Shown here: in pieces, positions 43,209 through 53,708 of the stretch | Position numbering within the stretch: the first letter of the stretch is position 1 | How the letters are laid out: each line of letters begins with the position of its first letter | Source of the DNA: Acetobacterium malicum subsp. dehalogenans DSM 11527 | GTDB lineage: Bacteria > Bacillota > Clostridia > Eubacteriales > Eubacteriaceae | Direction: 5' to 3' | DNA length: 64,000 bases | Assembly: GCF_000472665.1 (NCBI RefSeq) | Contig: NZ_AXAC01000022.1 | Coordinates: forward strand, 20,970-84,969 | Notes under the pieces: model-generated | Database searches by the model: none | Seen by the model: the letters and a program-made list of their open reading frames with translations, nothing else | Told to the model about the DNA's origin: nothing | Made by a program: the position numbers and the translations under genes

Positions 43209-44806
43209 AGTGTTAGCTTTAAATAGGCAACCATAAAAGCAAAAAATAAGGTGATCGAGAGACAGATTTCATTAAAGCCAAGTTCAAATGAAGTAATGAA
43301 AGCCAGACGATTTGTTTTTTTGAATAAGCCGCGATAAATAAGGATACCCAGGAATATAGATCCAATGAAAAGTAGCATTTTTATACTGTAAGACAATCGA
43401 TCGACAGTCAATTTGACGTTAAAAAGGATGGCGATCAGCTCGCTGCCAAAAATACCACCGAGAAAACACAACATGCTCAGAGTTAAGACCACCGCTTTCT
43501 CCAGAATATCGGAGTCAGCGGTTTCTTTTTTGCCCGAACTGCCGAAAAGAAGTTGGCCATATTTAATAAAGACGACAATGGTTCCCAGATTAATCAGAAT
43601 CAGTCCAGATTCGATCCAGGTTCCGCTTGAACCAGAAGCAATCAAATATTTTGAGATACTGCCATTAAATAGTGGGGCACCAATAATCCCCAGAATAGAC
43701 AAGATAGTGGCGACCCCGACGGCCGGCATGTGTTTAAAAACACCGTTAATCTCGGCAAGGTTCCGGGTCTGGTACTCGGAGATGATCATCCCGGCTGTAA
43801 GAAACAGGGTTGATTTAAAAATAGCATGATTCATCAGATGATAGAGTCCGCCCCAGTAAGCCATGGGATTGTCCAGGTTAAGACCAATCATAATGACACC
43901 AATCTGAGAAACGGTTGAATAAGCCAATAGCAATTTAATATCCTTTTGAGCTAAGGCCAGGATAAAACCGACGATGGCAGTGATTAACCCGAGGATCACA
44001 AAAAGTTCGGAGGTATCAATAAGGGGGGAAAAAGCAATCTGCAGCCGGAGAAATACGTAGATACCGGTTTTAACATATAATCCGGATAAGATGGCCGAAA
44101 CCACTGACGGGGCACTGGGGGTACCATGAGCCTTCGGCAGCCAGCTGAAAAGTGGCATTAAAGCAGCTTTTAAACTAACCGCAGTAATCATAAAGGCATA
44201 GGGCAGAATCAGGCTTTGGGGGTCTTTGACCTGGCTGAGTGCTGTTTCCAAGGCATAGAAGTCAAGAACGCCAATTTTTTTATAAAGCATGCCCAGACCG
44301 ATCAGGAAAAATGACATCGCCACGACATTGATCAGAAGATACATCATGCCATCATAAATAGCGACATTGGCCTTCTTATACATGATAAGAACGGTGATGA
44401 TCAGGGTGGCGGCTTCAATCAAAACAAAAATGTTAAACAGGTCATTTGAAAGAAAGATACCAATAATCAAGCTTTCCAGACTAAGAAAAAGAAAGAAAAA
44501 AAGGTGGTCGGCATAATTTTTATTGTGAACAAAGATTACCATCGCCAGAAATAAAAAGCAGGTCAGCAGAACCATGGCAGAGGCCAGTAGATCGGCCCTT
44601 AAGGTGATCCCGATGGTATCTGGCCAGCCACCAATATTTTCCAGGACGGTGCCATTTTTACGCACCTCAATAAAGATCATGGTTGCAGAAATCAATAAAG
44701 CTGACTGAAAAAGAACCATGATTTTTTTTGCGGTTTTAATGGAAATCAACTTAACGATGGTGCCTAAAATAATCGGTAATAAAATAACCCAATGCAAATT
44801 AATCAT
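43205..44806 (-). CDS. Mrp/Mbh antiporter subunit D (MrpD/MbhH-like)
   Basis: This 533-residue polytopic membrane protein of the NuoL/M/N-MrpA/D family has about fourteen helices. The proton-antiporter signature includes LIEAATLIITVLIMYKK (helix 5 glutamate), FMITAVSLKAALMPLFSWLPKAHGTPSAPS (helix 7-8 lysine and TPSAPS motif) and a lysine helix near LLAYSTVSQIG. It is the largest and last subunit of the eight-gene operon and the only one of antiporter size; a second large subunit (MrpA N-terminal part) is absent. The start overlaps the preceding gene. Confidence 0.9.
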   Translation of the reverse strand: MINLHWVILLPIILGTIVKLISIKTAKKIMVLFQSALLISATMIFIEVRKNGTVLENIGGWPDTIGITLRADLLASAMVLLTCFLFLAMVIFVHNKNYADHLFFFLFLSLESLIIGIFLSNDLFNIFVLIEAATLIITVLIMYKKANVAIYDGMMYLLINVVAMSFFLIGLGMLYKKIGVLDFYALETALSQVKDPQSLILPYAFMITAVSLKAALMPLFSWLPKAHGTPSAPSVVSAILSGLYVKTGIYVFLRLQIAFSPLIDTSELFVILGLITAIVGFILALAQKDIKLLLAYSTVSQIGVIMIGLNLDNPMAYWGGLYHLMNHAIFKSTLFLTAGMIISEYQTRNLAEINGVFKHMPAVGVATILSILGIIGAPLFNGSISKYLIASGSSGTWIESGLILINLGTIVVFIKYGQLLFGSSGKKETADSDILEKAVVLTLSMLCFLGGIFGSELIAILFNVKLTVDRLSYSIKMLLFIGSIFLGILIYRGLFKKTNRLAFITSFELGFNEICLSITLFFAFMVAYLKLTL

Positions 44807-45152
44807 GGTGATTCCTTTTTTTCATAACCTTTTGCCAGTTGGTGGAGCCAAAACGATGATAGAGGTGAATAAACATGGTCAAACTAGCTGCTGTTACCCC
44901 AATACCAATAACAATATCTGTAATCATTAAGGCCTGGGGGAGCGGATCAGCCACGTGTAGGGTTTGGGCCACATCGCCAATCGGTGGGACACTTCCCGGG
45001 GCAGTATTGGCAGAAATAAAATACAAAATAATAGCCACTTGCATGATACTGATGGACATAATCGATTTGATAATGTTTCTTCGGGCAATCAGGCCGTGAA
45101 CACCCACAAAAAAAAGTAGAATGCTGATGGATTCTCCGTTAATAGATATCAT
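44799..45152 (-). CDS. Mrp/Mbh antiporter subunit C (NuoK-like)
   Basis: The 117-residue protein has three transmembrane helices, with the NuoK/MrpC patterns LLFFVGVHGLIARRNIIKSIM and HVADPLPQALMITDIVIGIGVTA. Subunit C forms part of the membrane ion path. It overlaps the D subunit gene by 8 bp and abuts the B subunit gene, showing tight operon packing. Confidence 0.9.
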   Translation of the reverse strand: MISINGESISILLFFVGVHGLIARRNIIKSIMSISIMQVAIILYFISANTAPGSVPPIGDVAQTLHVADPLPQALMITDIVIGIGVTAASLTMFIHLYHRFGSTNWQKVMKKRNHHD

Positions 45153-45541
45153 TAAATACCCCCTTCATAAAAAGCAAATCGAAAAAAAATGATGGTAAAA
45201 CCACTACAGACTTTTAAGCCAATTAAAAAATTCATCGCAACAAGATAGATCAGATTCATCAGTTCGGTGTGGTTGGTGGTGGTGGCGAATAAAAAAAGGG
45301 CCGGATAAAGAATAATGCAGACAAAAAGTGTCTTTTCCGCCGTTTTTAAGGTTTTTAAGCGGATGCAGCGATCCGGCTCGACCAGATATCGGGTGATAAA
45401 AACTGAAGCCAGTACGGCACCGCCCTGGAATCCGCCACCGGGACTGGCATGGCCGTTTAAAATAATGTAAAATCCGAACAATAAAATGAAAGGATATAAA
45501 AGTCCAGTCATGCGGGAAATAATTTCAGAATGGTCAGTCAT
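45152..45541 (-). CDS. Mrp/Mbh antiporter subunit B (MnhB domain)
   Basis: The 129-residue membrane protein has four helices and the MnhB/MrpB signature FYIILNGHASPGGGFQGGAVLAS near the N-terminus. It corresponds to MbhF in the archaeal hydrogenase nomenclature. It overlaps both neighbours by a few bases. Confidence 0.9.
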   Translation of the reverse strand: MTDHSEIISRMTGLLYPFILLFGFYIILNGHASPGGGFQGGAVLASVFITRYLVEPDRCIRLKTLKTAEKTLFVCIILYPALFLFATTTNHTELMNLIYLVAMNFLIGLKVCSGFTIIFFRFAFYEGGI

Positions 45542-45797
45542 CAGTGCGCCTCCAGGAAAAATTTATGACGGCTGAAACGCTAACCAGCAGAATCAGGGTT
45601 TCAAAAATACTGTCAAATACCCGGTAATTCAGATAGATCGCAGCCACCGCATTTTGGGTATGGGTGTCGGCATTGAAATGTTCCAGATAAAAATCTGCGA
45701 TGAGCGGATTAGCCATCAGATTAGCATCAAAATTAATAAAAAGCACCAGACCGGCAAGGACCATGGTAAAAATCATGGTAATGACTCTACGCTTCAT
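45534..45797 (-). CDS. MbhE-like antiporter subunit
   Basis: This ~87-residue protein has two hydrophobic segments. The C-terminal part AAIYLNYRVFDSIFETLILLVSVSAVINF matches the MbhE / C-terminal MrpA region (NxILVDFRGxDTxxE-type motif). The ATG at 45797 has GGAG 8 bp upstream inside the end of the preceding gene and is preferred to an upstream start. In canonical Mrp operons this segment is fused into MrpA or MrpB; here it is a separate gene, as in Mbh complexes. Confidence 0.8.
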   Translation of the reverse strand: MKRRVITMIFTMVLAGLVLFINFDANLMANPLIADFYLEHFNADTHTQNAVAAIYLNYRVFDSIFETLILLVSVSAVINFSWRRTDD

Positions 45798-46332
45798 TAT
45801 CTGCTCCTTCCGCACATCGAATCAGGTGGATGTTCAAATCACCATGGTACGCGAGTAAATATTCTTCAACGGCATCAAGCTGATAGTCCTCAGCACAACC
45901 ATAAACCTGAATGTCCTGCTCGGAATGATGGATGGCCAGATCAAAATTTTCCTGATTGAGAATCGTCTCAATGGGATTAGTTGAATAGATAATCTGTGGT
46001 TCCATTTCCCGTTTAATCAAAAAAGCTTCCAGATTATTTAAAAAGGCCGAATTGTTTTTACGGCGTTTAATATCTTGATCATTGACGTTGCTGGTATAGT
46101 AAATAGAAAAAACCTGATATTTACGCAGTGCCACCAAATATAAAACTGTAGTGATGGTGCTACCGATAATGGCTTCGGCAATCGCCACATCCGGGGCACC
46201 ATAGAGCAGGTAAACAAAGGAACTAACCAGCGAAAAAACACCCAGATAGACCACCGCCCGCCGCAGTTTTTTGGTATTCAAAGCGATAATTGCCAGAACA
46301 ACCAGAGTGATCAAAAAGATATTTTCGGTCAT
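45787..46332 (-). CDS. MbhD-like (DUF4040) antiporter subunit with cytosolic extension
   Basis: The protein has 181 residues. Residues 1-80 contain three helices with the MbhD/MrpA-C signature YLLYGAPDVAIAEAIIGS. Residues ~90-181 are an additional hydrophilic domain (KRREMEPQ..., ending HLIRCAEGADNEA) not usual for MbhD, which is mostly membrane. Its role is unknown; a regulatory or docking domain is possible. Overlaps the G subunit gene by 4 bp. Confidence 0.82.
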   Translation of the reverse strand: MTENIFLITLVVLAIIALNTKKLRRAVVYLGVFSLVSSFVYLLYGAPDVAIAEAIIGSTITTVLYLVALRKYQVFSIYYTSNVNDQDIKRRKNNSAFLNNLEAFLIKREMEPQIIYSTNPIETILNQENFDLAIHHSEQDIQVYGCAEDYQLDAVEEYLLAYHGDLNIHLIRCAEGADNEA

Positions 46333-46631
46333 CGTCGGGGCTCCTGATTAATGGGATAACCGCTTAAAAAAGCCGACCGGGCGATGGCGTGGGTGGACAA
46401 GGGGTTGGTGATCATCACCATCAGCGTAATCAACAGAATTTTCATGGCAGCATAGCTGAGCCCGGATAAAATCGTAAAACCGATCATAATTGTCAGAAAA
46501 CCAACCGTTTCGATTTTTGCAGAAATTAAAATCCGCGAGTAAAAATCTTTAAAACGAAACAAGCCGATGACCCCTAAAGCCATAAAAATAAGCGCGATGG
46601 TGATGAGCAGATAAGCCAGTAAATCGATCAT
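46329..46631 (-). CDS. Mrp/Mbh antiporter subunit G
   Basis: The 100-residue protein has three helices with the MrpG signature GLFRFKDFYSRILISAKIETVGF and TNPLSTHAIARSAF. The ATG at 46631 overlaps the stop of the F subunit gene (ATGA). Corresponds to MbhC. Confidence 0.88.
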   Translation of the reverse strand: MIDLLAYLLITIALIFMALGVIGLFRFKDFYSRILISAKIETVGFLTIMIGFTILSGLSYAAMKILLITLMVMITNPLSTHAIARSAFLSGYPINQEPRR

Positions 46632-46891
46632 GAGATATCTCCTTTTTTTTCGATGAAGCGGGCAATCAAGACTGTACCGATAAATCCCAGCAGTGCGTAA
46701 ACCAAGGCTACATCCAGCAAATAGGGCTGTTCGGTGATGATTGAAAAAATGACGATGGACATGATAATTTTGGCTGAAATGGCGTTCAAACCGAGCAGGC
46801 GATCCCAAATGGTGGGGCCCAAAATGACCCGAACAAGGACTAGAGCAATGTAGATAGCAATGACAAATAGAGCTGTTTCTAAAAAGGTCAA
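46628..46891 (-). CDS. Mrp/Mbh antiporter subunit F
   Basis: The 87-residue protein has three helices with the MrpF signature LVRVILGPTIWDRLLGLNAISAKI and a final DVALVYALLGFIGTVLIARF. Corresponds to MbhB. Overlaps the E subunit gene by 4 bp. Confidence 0.9.
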   Translation of the reverse strand: MTFLETALFVIAIYIALVLVRVILGPTIWDRLLGLNAISAKIIMSIVIFSIITEQPYLLDVALVYALLGFIGTVLIARFIEKKGDIS

Positions 46892-47379
46892 TGGTCCATC
46901 CTCCTTAAAATCATTTCGTAGGGGGAACAGGTCTTACCTTCAGTAATATCGGTGAAGGCATTTTCATCCTGAAAAGCCAGGATTTGGAGCTGGTGACCGT
47001 TCTTGTCAATTGTGACAGTACCGGGAGTCAGGGTAAGGGCATTGGCTAACAGACAGATCCCCAGTTCATTACTCATACAGGTTTCATATGTAATGATTTT
47101 GACAGAGTCTTCACCTTTAATAATTTTTAGAATTGCGGCAAAGCCGGATTGATAAATTTGGATAAATAAATACAGACTGTAATGTAAAAGAACTTCGGGT
47201 TTAATGGCGTAGGCATCGAGATAATCATCTTCCAGCAGATAACGATTGGTGAAGAGAATTGATACTGCTGAAAAAAACAGGCCGATGAGAAGCTGTGAAA
47301 CAGCAAGACTTTCATTTAAAACAAGCCAGATGCCGGTAAAGATCAAAACGAGAATAAGCGTGTGAATTATTTTTTTCAT
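46888..47379 (-). CDS. Mrp/Mbh antiporter subunit E
   Basis: The 163-residue protein has two N-terminal helices and a cytosolic C-terminal domain. The MrpE signature CLLANALTLTPGTVTID is clear near residue 110. It is the first gene of the operon (corresponding to MbhA), with an AAGGAG site before the ATG. The eight genes follow the order E-F-G-D'-E'-B-C-D, identical to mbhA-H. The cluster contains no hydrogenase subunits, so it probably acts as a stand-alone Na+/H+ antiporter or pairs with a complex encoded elsewhere. No clear promoter was found in the 186 bp upstream. Confidence 0.88.
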   Translation of the reverse strand: MKKIIHTLILVLIFTGIWLVLNESLAVSQLLIGLFFSAVSILFTNRYLLEDDYLDAYAIKPEVLLHYSLYLFIQIYQSGFAAILKIIKGEDSVKIITYETCMSNELGICLLANALTLTPGTVTIDKNGHQLQILAFQDENAFTDITEGKTCSPYEMILRRMDH

Positions 47380-47510
47380 AGGAACTCCTTTAACGTTGCG
47401 AAGATAACCATGAGATTATTTCATTATAATCAAGGCAAGAACTTGATGTCAACGAATTTTCTGATAGTCACAGTATCGTGAAACGGAATCAAGACCAGTT
47501 CGGAGATATG

Positions 47511-47542
47511 AAAAAGAGGCCTAGATAAAGAAACCAGGCCTC
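47511..47542 (-). terminator. Terminator of the chemoreceptor gene at 47566
   Basis: GAGGCCT / AGGCCTC stem; on the minus strand followed by TTTTTC. Confidence 0.75.
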
Positions 47543-47565
47543 AATAATGTGATGCTGATACTGAA

Positions 47566-50433
47566 CTAGTATTTATCCATCTCCATATCATCGAGAATGA
47601 TACTTGGTTCCGGTGTTGGTGTTGCAGCCGGTTTTACCGATGGTACAGAAACTTTCCGGGTTGTTTTAACAGCGTCACTTTTAGCTTTTAACTGGAAAGC
47701 TTCGACCATATGTTTAAGCATTTCGGCCTGACCGGAAAGTTCTTCGCTGGCAGCAGCGCTTTCTTCAGCGGTGGCCGAGTTGGTTTGAACAACCTGTGAA
47801 ACCTGTTCAATACCCTGGGTGATCTGGGCAATTTCTGAAGCCTGATCATTGGAAGCCTGGGCAATGGTTCCCACTAAACCGGCAACCTTGTCGATTTGAC
47901 TGAGAATCTCCCGTAGGCTTTCGGCGGTGTCATCAGCTATTCTGGTTCCCACGCTGACCTTATCAATGGAACCTTCAATTAAACCGGTGGTTTCTTTAGC
48001 AGCTTCAGCACTTCGGGCCGCCAGGGTTCGGACCTCTTCGGCGACCACGGCAAAGCCCTTGCCATGTTGTCCGGCTCGAGCTGCTTCCACGGCGGCATTC
48101 AGGGCCAGAATATTGGTTTGGAAGGCAATATCATCAATAACCTTGATGATTTTAGAAATATTGTTAGAGGAATCATTTATGTCTCCCATGGCACCAATCA
48201 TGGTGGCCATTTGGCCGTTGCCCTTCTCAGCGTTAGCCCGGACATTGACTGCCAGTTCGTTGGCTTGATTGGCATTCATGGCATTTCGCTTGGTTTCCGC
48301 AGCCACCTCTTCAATAGACGCCGTCAATTCCTGGATAGCACTGGCTTGTTCGGTGGTGCCCTGGGATAAAGTCTGGCCACCGTCGGAAATCTGTTTGGCA
48401 CCCATATCAACCTGACCGGCAGCCACATTGATTTCGGTCATGGTGTTGCTGAGATTGCCGGTAATATCATTGAGGGCTGTCTTGATCGCCTCGAAGTCAC
48501 CCAGATAATCGGTGGTAATCTGCTGATCCAGATTACCCCGTCCCATTTCTTCCAGAGTATGAGTAATTTCATCCACATAACGTTTCAGGAAGGCTACAGT
48601 CTGATTCATATTATCTTTTATCAGGGTGTAGTCACCGTTGTAATGGCCCACCATGCCGGTGTTCAAATTACCCTGAGCCAGTTCTTTTAAGGTGGCAGAA
48701 GCTTCCTGTACTGGTTCTACAACGGCATCCAGGGTGGCATTGACGCCATCGACAATCCGGGCAAAATCTCCCTGATGTCGGCTGGCATCAGCCCGGGTAT
48801 TTAAGCGGCCCGCAATGCCGGCTTCAGCTAGCATCGTGGCATCACTAACCAGGTTATCCACTGAATTTTTTACCTCGCCTAAGGTGTTGCCAATTTCGTG
48901 GAATTGAGCACTGACTTCAGTGGTGTACTCATCCGCTTCGCCAACATTCATATCGAAATCCAGATCGCCTGCTGACAAGCGGATCAGATTGTTACCCAGC
49001 CGCGATACTTCGGTTTTGGTATAGTCGCTAACTCGGATAATTGGCGTTAAATCAGTAACAACTTCAACGAAACCAATGTTTTCGCCTTTTTTGTTTTTGA
49101 GATAGGCGGTATCCTGTTTATAACTGCGGCCGACCCATTCGAAATAGCTGTCATTTAAGCCCTGGTCAACCAGACGTCTGATCCCGCAACCTTCGGTACG
49201 GCAGATATTAGCGTTGGCATTGTAGCAGTCCATCCCACACGCTGAAGTACGATCTTTGATAACCCCATTGGCAATCATTAAATCTTCAAACGGTTTGTTC
49301 ATAAAGGTCCATTTCATATCGTTGTCAGTAACATGGAGCGGGAAGGGGATGGCGTCAATAATAGCTTCGTACCAGACCATTTTATCGACAACTGTATCCA
49401 AGGTGGCATTAACCCCTTCGACAATTTCCTTAAAACCGCCGTTGAAAGCTTCGGCCTTACCCCGGGTTTCCCACTGGCCGGCAATGGCCGCATGGGATAG
49501 CATGGTTGCTTCACTGATCAGCCCTCGGATTGTTTCAATAGTTAGTTTAAGGGCTGGAGAAAGCTCATCCTGGGCATCTTTCGGTTCAACGTCAGTGCTG
49601 ACGTCGCCATTTGAAATCTGATTCATGGTACCAATGACAACGGTTTGGATTTCATCAGAAAAATTGTCCATTGATTCGGCCATTTCACCGATTTCATCCT
49701 TGCGTTTCATATTGAGACGGATGGTATAATGGCCCAGACTCATTTCCTTGATCATATGATTGGCTTGTTGGAGCGGTTTGCTGATCATTGAACGGAGTAC
49801 CAGCCCAAAGATCAGCGCTACCGCAAAAGCTATTAAAGTAACAATAATCATGGTGGTCATGGCGGCATTGGCAGTAGCCTTATCCAGTTCCGCAGTCCGT
49901 TGCGCTTCTTCCAATTTCATCGGCACCAGCTCATTGATCAGATCCATTTGTGCCGAAGCAGCGATTTCGTAAGAACCCGTATCGGCCAGCAGCGCAAAGG
50001 CTTCAGCATCGCGGTTCTGGATCGCCAATTCTTTAACCTTTTCAAATTCCTGGGCTAAAACTTTGCGGGCGGCGACAAATTCGTCAAAAACTGCCTGCAT
50101 TTCCGGATCGACAATGGTTTCCTGGAAAGCGGCAGCGGCTTCGTCAATTTCGCCGTTACGGATAACAACCTTGTCAGCATTGGACTGGATCAGCTCGGGA
50201 CTGTTTTCAATAATCATATCCCGAACGATCACCCGCATCCGCTGGTAGGATGTGGAAATCTGACCGACCTCGGCAATCGGGACGGTCATCTTTTCATAAA
50301 GTAAGGTGTTGGATTTTTGAAGTGTTTGCAGATTCATAATTCCCACAAGGCCGACAACCCCAGTGATGAGAGCGACAATAATGAAACTCACAATCAGTTT
50401 CGCTCCAATTTTCATGTTAAGCATCCATTGCAT
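47566..50433 (-). CDS. Chemoreceptor with four-helix-bundle sensor, PAS and multiple HAMP domains
   Basis: This ~955-residue methyl-accepting chemotaxis protein has an N-terminal helix (~8-30), a 4HB_MCP ligand-binding domain (~32-185) and a second helix (~192-214). HAMP repeats follow. A PAS domain ([22 protein letters not shown]) has the cysteine pattern C-x3-C-x7-C-x4-C, followed by further HAMP repeats and the MA domain (tip [21 protein letters not shown]). The C-terminus is a flexible Pro/Thr-rich linker ending [10 protein letters not shown]. The start at 50433 follows AAAGGGGG; a longer reading frame upstream lacks a ribosome binding site. The layout matches the broken gene at 11189. 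The same tail occurs in the neighbouring chemoreceptor. Confidence 0.92.
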   Translation of the reverse strand: MQWMLNMKIGAKLIVSFIIVALITGVVGLVGIMNLQTLQKSNTLLYEKMTVPIAEVGQISTSYQRMRVIVRDMIIENSPELIQSNADKVVIRNGEIDEAAAAFQETIVDPEMQAVFDEFVAARKVLAQEFEKVKELAIQNRDAEAFALLADTGSYEIAASAQMDLINELVPMKLEEAQRTAELDKATANAAMTTMIIVTLIAFAVALIFGLVLRSMISKPLQQANHMIKEMSLGHYTIRLNMKRKDEIGEMAESMDNFSDEIQTVVIGTMNQISNGDVSTDVEPKDAQDELSPALKLTIETIRGLISEATMLSHAAIAGQWETRGKAEAFNGGFKEIVEGVNATLDTVVDKMVWYEAIIDAIPFPLHVTDNDMKWTFMNKPFEDLMIANGVIKDRTSACGMDCYNANANICRTEGCGIRRLVDQGLNDSYFEWVGRSYKQDTAYLKNKKGENIGFVEVVTDLTPIIRVSDYTKTEVSRLGNNLIRLSAGDLDFDMNVGEADEYTTEVSAQFHEIGNTLGEVKNSVDNLVSDATMLAEAGIAGRLNTRADASRHQGDFARIVDGVNATLDAVVEPVQEASATLKELAQGNLNTGMVGHYNGDYTLIKDNMNQTVAFLKRYVDEITHTLEEMGRGNLDQQITTDYLGDFEAIKTALNDITGNLSNTMTEINVAAGQVDMGAKQISDGGQTLSQGTTEQASAIQELTASIEEVAAETKRNAMNANQANELAVNVRANAEKGNGQMATMIGAMGDINDSSNNISKIIKVIDDIAFQTNILALNAAVEAARAGQHGKGFAVVAEEVRTLAARSAEAAKETTGLIEGSIDKVSVGTRIADDTAESLREILSQIDKVAGLVGTIAQASNDQASEIAQITQGIEQVSQVVQTNSATAEESAAASEELSGQAEMLKHMVEAFQLKAKSDAVKTTRKVSVPSVKPAATPTPEPSIILDDMEMDKY

Positions 50434-50590
50434 TTTTGATTCCCCCTTTAGTAGGATAAAATAATTCCTCTTTCGGATGATATTTACCCAAATCAAATAA
50501 ACAATAACAGTAAAAGATAATTAAATGATCTTAAAAATAAAATCGTTTGAAGGAAGTCTTAAAACCGCTCCAAACATTAGTTGAACAACC

Positions 50591-50628
50591 AAAAGCCCCC
50601 CGGTGTCATGAACTGACAACCGGGGGGC
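50591..50628 (-). terminator. Strong GC-rich terminator of the chemoreceptor gene at 50707
   Basis: GCCCCCCGGTGTCA / TGACAACCGGGGGGC stem (one bulge), followed on the minus strand by TTTT. The remaining 50434-50590 is AT-rich, probably the promoter region of the gene at 47566, with no clear motif. Confidence 0.85.
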
Positions 50629-50706
50629 CGGGTGATAATTTGAGCTGATCCTGAGAAAGCCACATTTAACCAGATGTTTTAAGTTTTAATTCAGCTCTGG
50701 AGGCTA

Positions 50707-53700
50707 TCAGTATTTATCCATCTCCAGATCATCCAAAAGGATTCGTGGTTCGGCGGCCGGCGATTCAACCGCGGGTTCTGGTTTTGAAATGACAGCAGCA
50801 GTGAAGGTGGGTTGGCCTGCTGTTTTGACCTTAAAAGCACCCACCATTTCTTTGAGCATTTCAGCCTGGCCAGAAAGTTCTTCACTGGCGGCGGCGCTTT
50901 CTTCAGCGGTTGCTGAATTAGTCTGAACGACCTGAGAAACCTGTTCGATGCCCTGAGTTATCTGGGCGATTTCCGAGGCTTGTTCATTGGAAGCTTGGGC
51001 AATATCGCCAACCAGGCTGGTGACCTTTTCAATCTCATCAAGGATTTCTTTGAGGCTGACCGCTGTTTCATCAGCGATTTTTGTACCCATGTCAACCTTG
51101 TCAATGGAGCCTTCAATGAGGCCAGTGGTTTCCTTGGCGGCTTCAGCGCTGCGGGCGGCCAGACTTCTGACTTCTTCAGCAACAACCGCAAAACCTTTGC
51201 CGTGTTGTCCGGCCCGGGCCGCTTCAACGGCAGCATTCAGAGCCAGGATATTGGTTTGGAAAGCAATGTCATCAATAACCTTGATGATCCTGGAAATATC
51301 ATTGGATGACATATTGATATCAGTCATCGCCGAGATCATTTTTGTCATTTGAGTATTGCCGACTTCGGCGTTGGTGCGCACTTCAATGGCCCGTTCATTG
51401 GCCTCATTGGCCCGCATCGCGTTTTTCTTGGTTTCACCGGCAACCTCTTCGATGGAAGCAGTCAATTCCTGGATTGAGCTGGCCTGTTCGGTGGTCCCTT
51501 GAGCCAGTGCCTGACCACCGTCAGAAATCTGTCGGGCCCCGACTTCAACCTGTCCGGCCGCCACATCAATATCGGTCATGGTATGGCTGAGATTGGTGTT
51601 GATATCGTTAAGGGCAGTCTTGATCGCCTGGAAGTCACCCAGATAATCGGTGGTGATTTCCTGATTCAGGTTGCCCCGGCCCATATCTTCGAGGGTACTG
51701 GTTATTTCGGCAACATATTGGCTCAGGAAGCCGATGGTTTGGTTTAAGGCTTCTTTGATCTGGGCATGATCGCCGCGGTAGTCACCATCCATTTTAGTTT
51801 GCAGATTTCCCTGAGACAATTGCGTAAGTGTCGTTGAGGCTTCTTCAATGGGAGCAATGACGGCATCCAGAGTTTGATTAAAGCCAGTGACAATTTTCCC
51901 GTATTCGCCAGGGAATCCGGAGACGTCACCACGATTGCTGAGATTACCTTCAATGGCAATACTGGCCATTTTTTCAGTTTCATCAACCAGGTTGATGATG
52001 TTCTGAATCATCCCTACCAGGGCCGGAATTAAGGTATCATTGTCGCTGCGTTTACCAACTTTGGTTAAGATTTCCAGATCACACAGATCACCATTGGCAA
52101 TATTGGTTGAGATTTCGACGATCCGGGTTAAGCGGGTGTGGACGTCGTTGATGGAATGGCCGATTTCAGCATAGATACCCAGATAATTGGTGGGCATTGT
52201 TTCTGAATAATCATTAAGGCTCATTTTTCCAAGCACCCGGTTACTTTCTTCCAGAGCGCCAAGGCCATCAATACAGGCATTGATACTATTCTTTAAGGTA
52301 TTAAAGTCGCCATTATAGGAGGCCGTAATTTTGGTTGGGATTTGCCCTTTGCCGATCTGATCGACGTAATCAGCGGCCACATTCAGCGGTCCGACCACAG
52401 CGTCCAGCGTGTTGTTGACACCAACAACAATGTCTTTAAAACCACCTTTGAACGATTCCGCATCGCCCCGGGTGGATAGCTGTCCGGCAACGCCGGCCTG
52501 GGCCAACATGGTTGCTTCGGCAATCAACCCGCGGATTGATTCGATGGTTTTTTTGAGGGCCGGCTTTATTTCATCCTGATCATCATCGACTTCAATATTG
52601 GCAGAGACATCGCCGTCAGAAATCTGATTCATGACTTCAATTACCTCAGTTTGCAGGTTATCGGCAAAATTGTCCATAGCCACAGCCATTTCACCGATTT
52701 CATCATTACTTTCCATATTAAGCCGGGCGCTCAAATGACCTAGTCCCATTTCTTTAATCATATGATTAACTTTCTTAATGGGGTCGGTAATTCGTTTAGC
52801 AATAAAATAGCAGAAAATAATGCTGACTGCCAAAACAACGATGGAAATGAGGACGCTGCTTAAGATAGCACCAGGCAGTGCCGACAGCACCTCGTCGGAT
52901 TCCACCGCCTGCACCACGGTCCAATCCATACCAGCGACTTTTGCAGAAGCCATGTAATATTCTTGGTTGTCCATGGTATAGGTCGATGTTCCTGAATCTT
53001 TTTCTAAGGCTGAACCGATGGCAGATCCCAATTCTTTGTAATTGGCATCCGTTTCTGCCAGCGTAATGGGATTCATCTGATTGACAACATTATCCCGTTC
53101 GGGATGAGAGATAGCGGTACCGGTGGAATCAACGATGTAGGTGTAGCCAGTTTCGCCAAATTTCATGTTGTCGGTGATATCGTTTAAGAACCAGGCATTA
53201 GCCACCGCCACCAGAACCCCGGTGATGGCACCGTTTTCATAAATCGGCACCGAATAGGCCATAATCAGAGCGCCATTATCATCGGGATTAACACTGATAA
53301 CCGGATTCATGGTGCCCCGTTCGCCGGCGGTTGAAGCATGAAAATAATCCCGCTTGGTAATATCGACAATCTGACCGCGATCACCATAGCTGTCCGACAG
53401 ATAAAGATTGCCGTTAAGATCGGAAACCCCAATCCGGAGGAAACGATCAGAACTGCTGACGTCACTTTTCAGCATCGTCATTTTTTCATTCATAGGGACA
53501 CTGCTGGAAAAATTTTATCCCGGGAGGCAATCCCTTCAAGATAAATATAATTTTGTTCGTTACGGCTGCTGATGATTTCAGCTGAATTCTGGGCCTGGGT
53601 TTCCAGTGATTTCTCAGCTTCAGTTACCACGGCATTGGTTAATGCATTAATGGAAACAAAGGTAAAGACAGCACAGATAACCAGAATCAGTCCGGAAAAA

Positions 53701-53708
53701 TAAACCAT
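50707..53708 (-). pseudogene. dCache chemoreceptor, split by a frameshift near its N-terminus
   Basis: Residues from two frames make one protein. A 72-codon piece (53490-53708) holds the first membrane helix and the start of the sensor (...[19 protein letters not shown]), then stops at TGA. A 928-codon frame starts at an overlapping ATG (53493) with [15 protein letters not shown] and continues the dCache sensor, second helix, HAMP repeats and MA domain to the tail [12 protein letters not shown] single-base change would join them. The start region is also damaged: in-frame codons before the ATG at 53708 read ATT-TAA-SIRTKL, with a good AGAGGTGG site placed for an ATG at the ATT. The 928-residue piece alone lacks the first membrane anchor. 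Confidence 0.8.
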
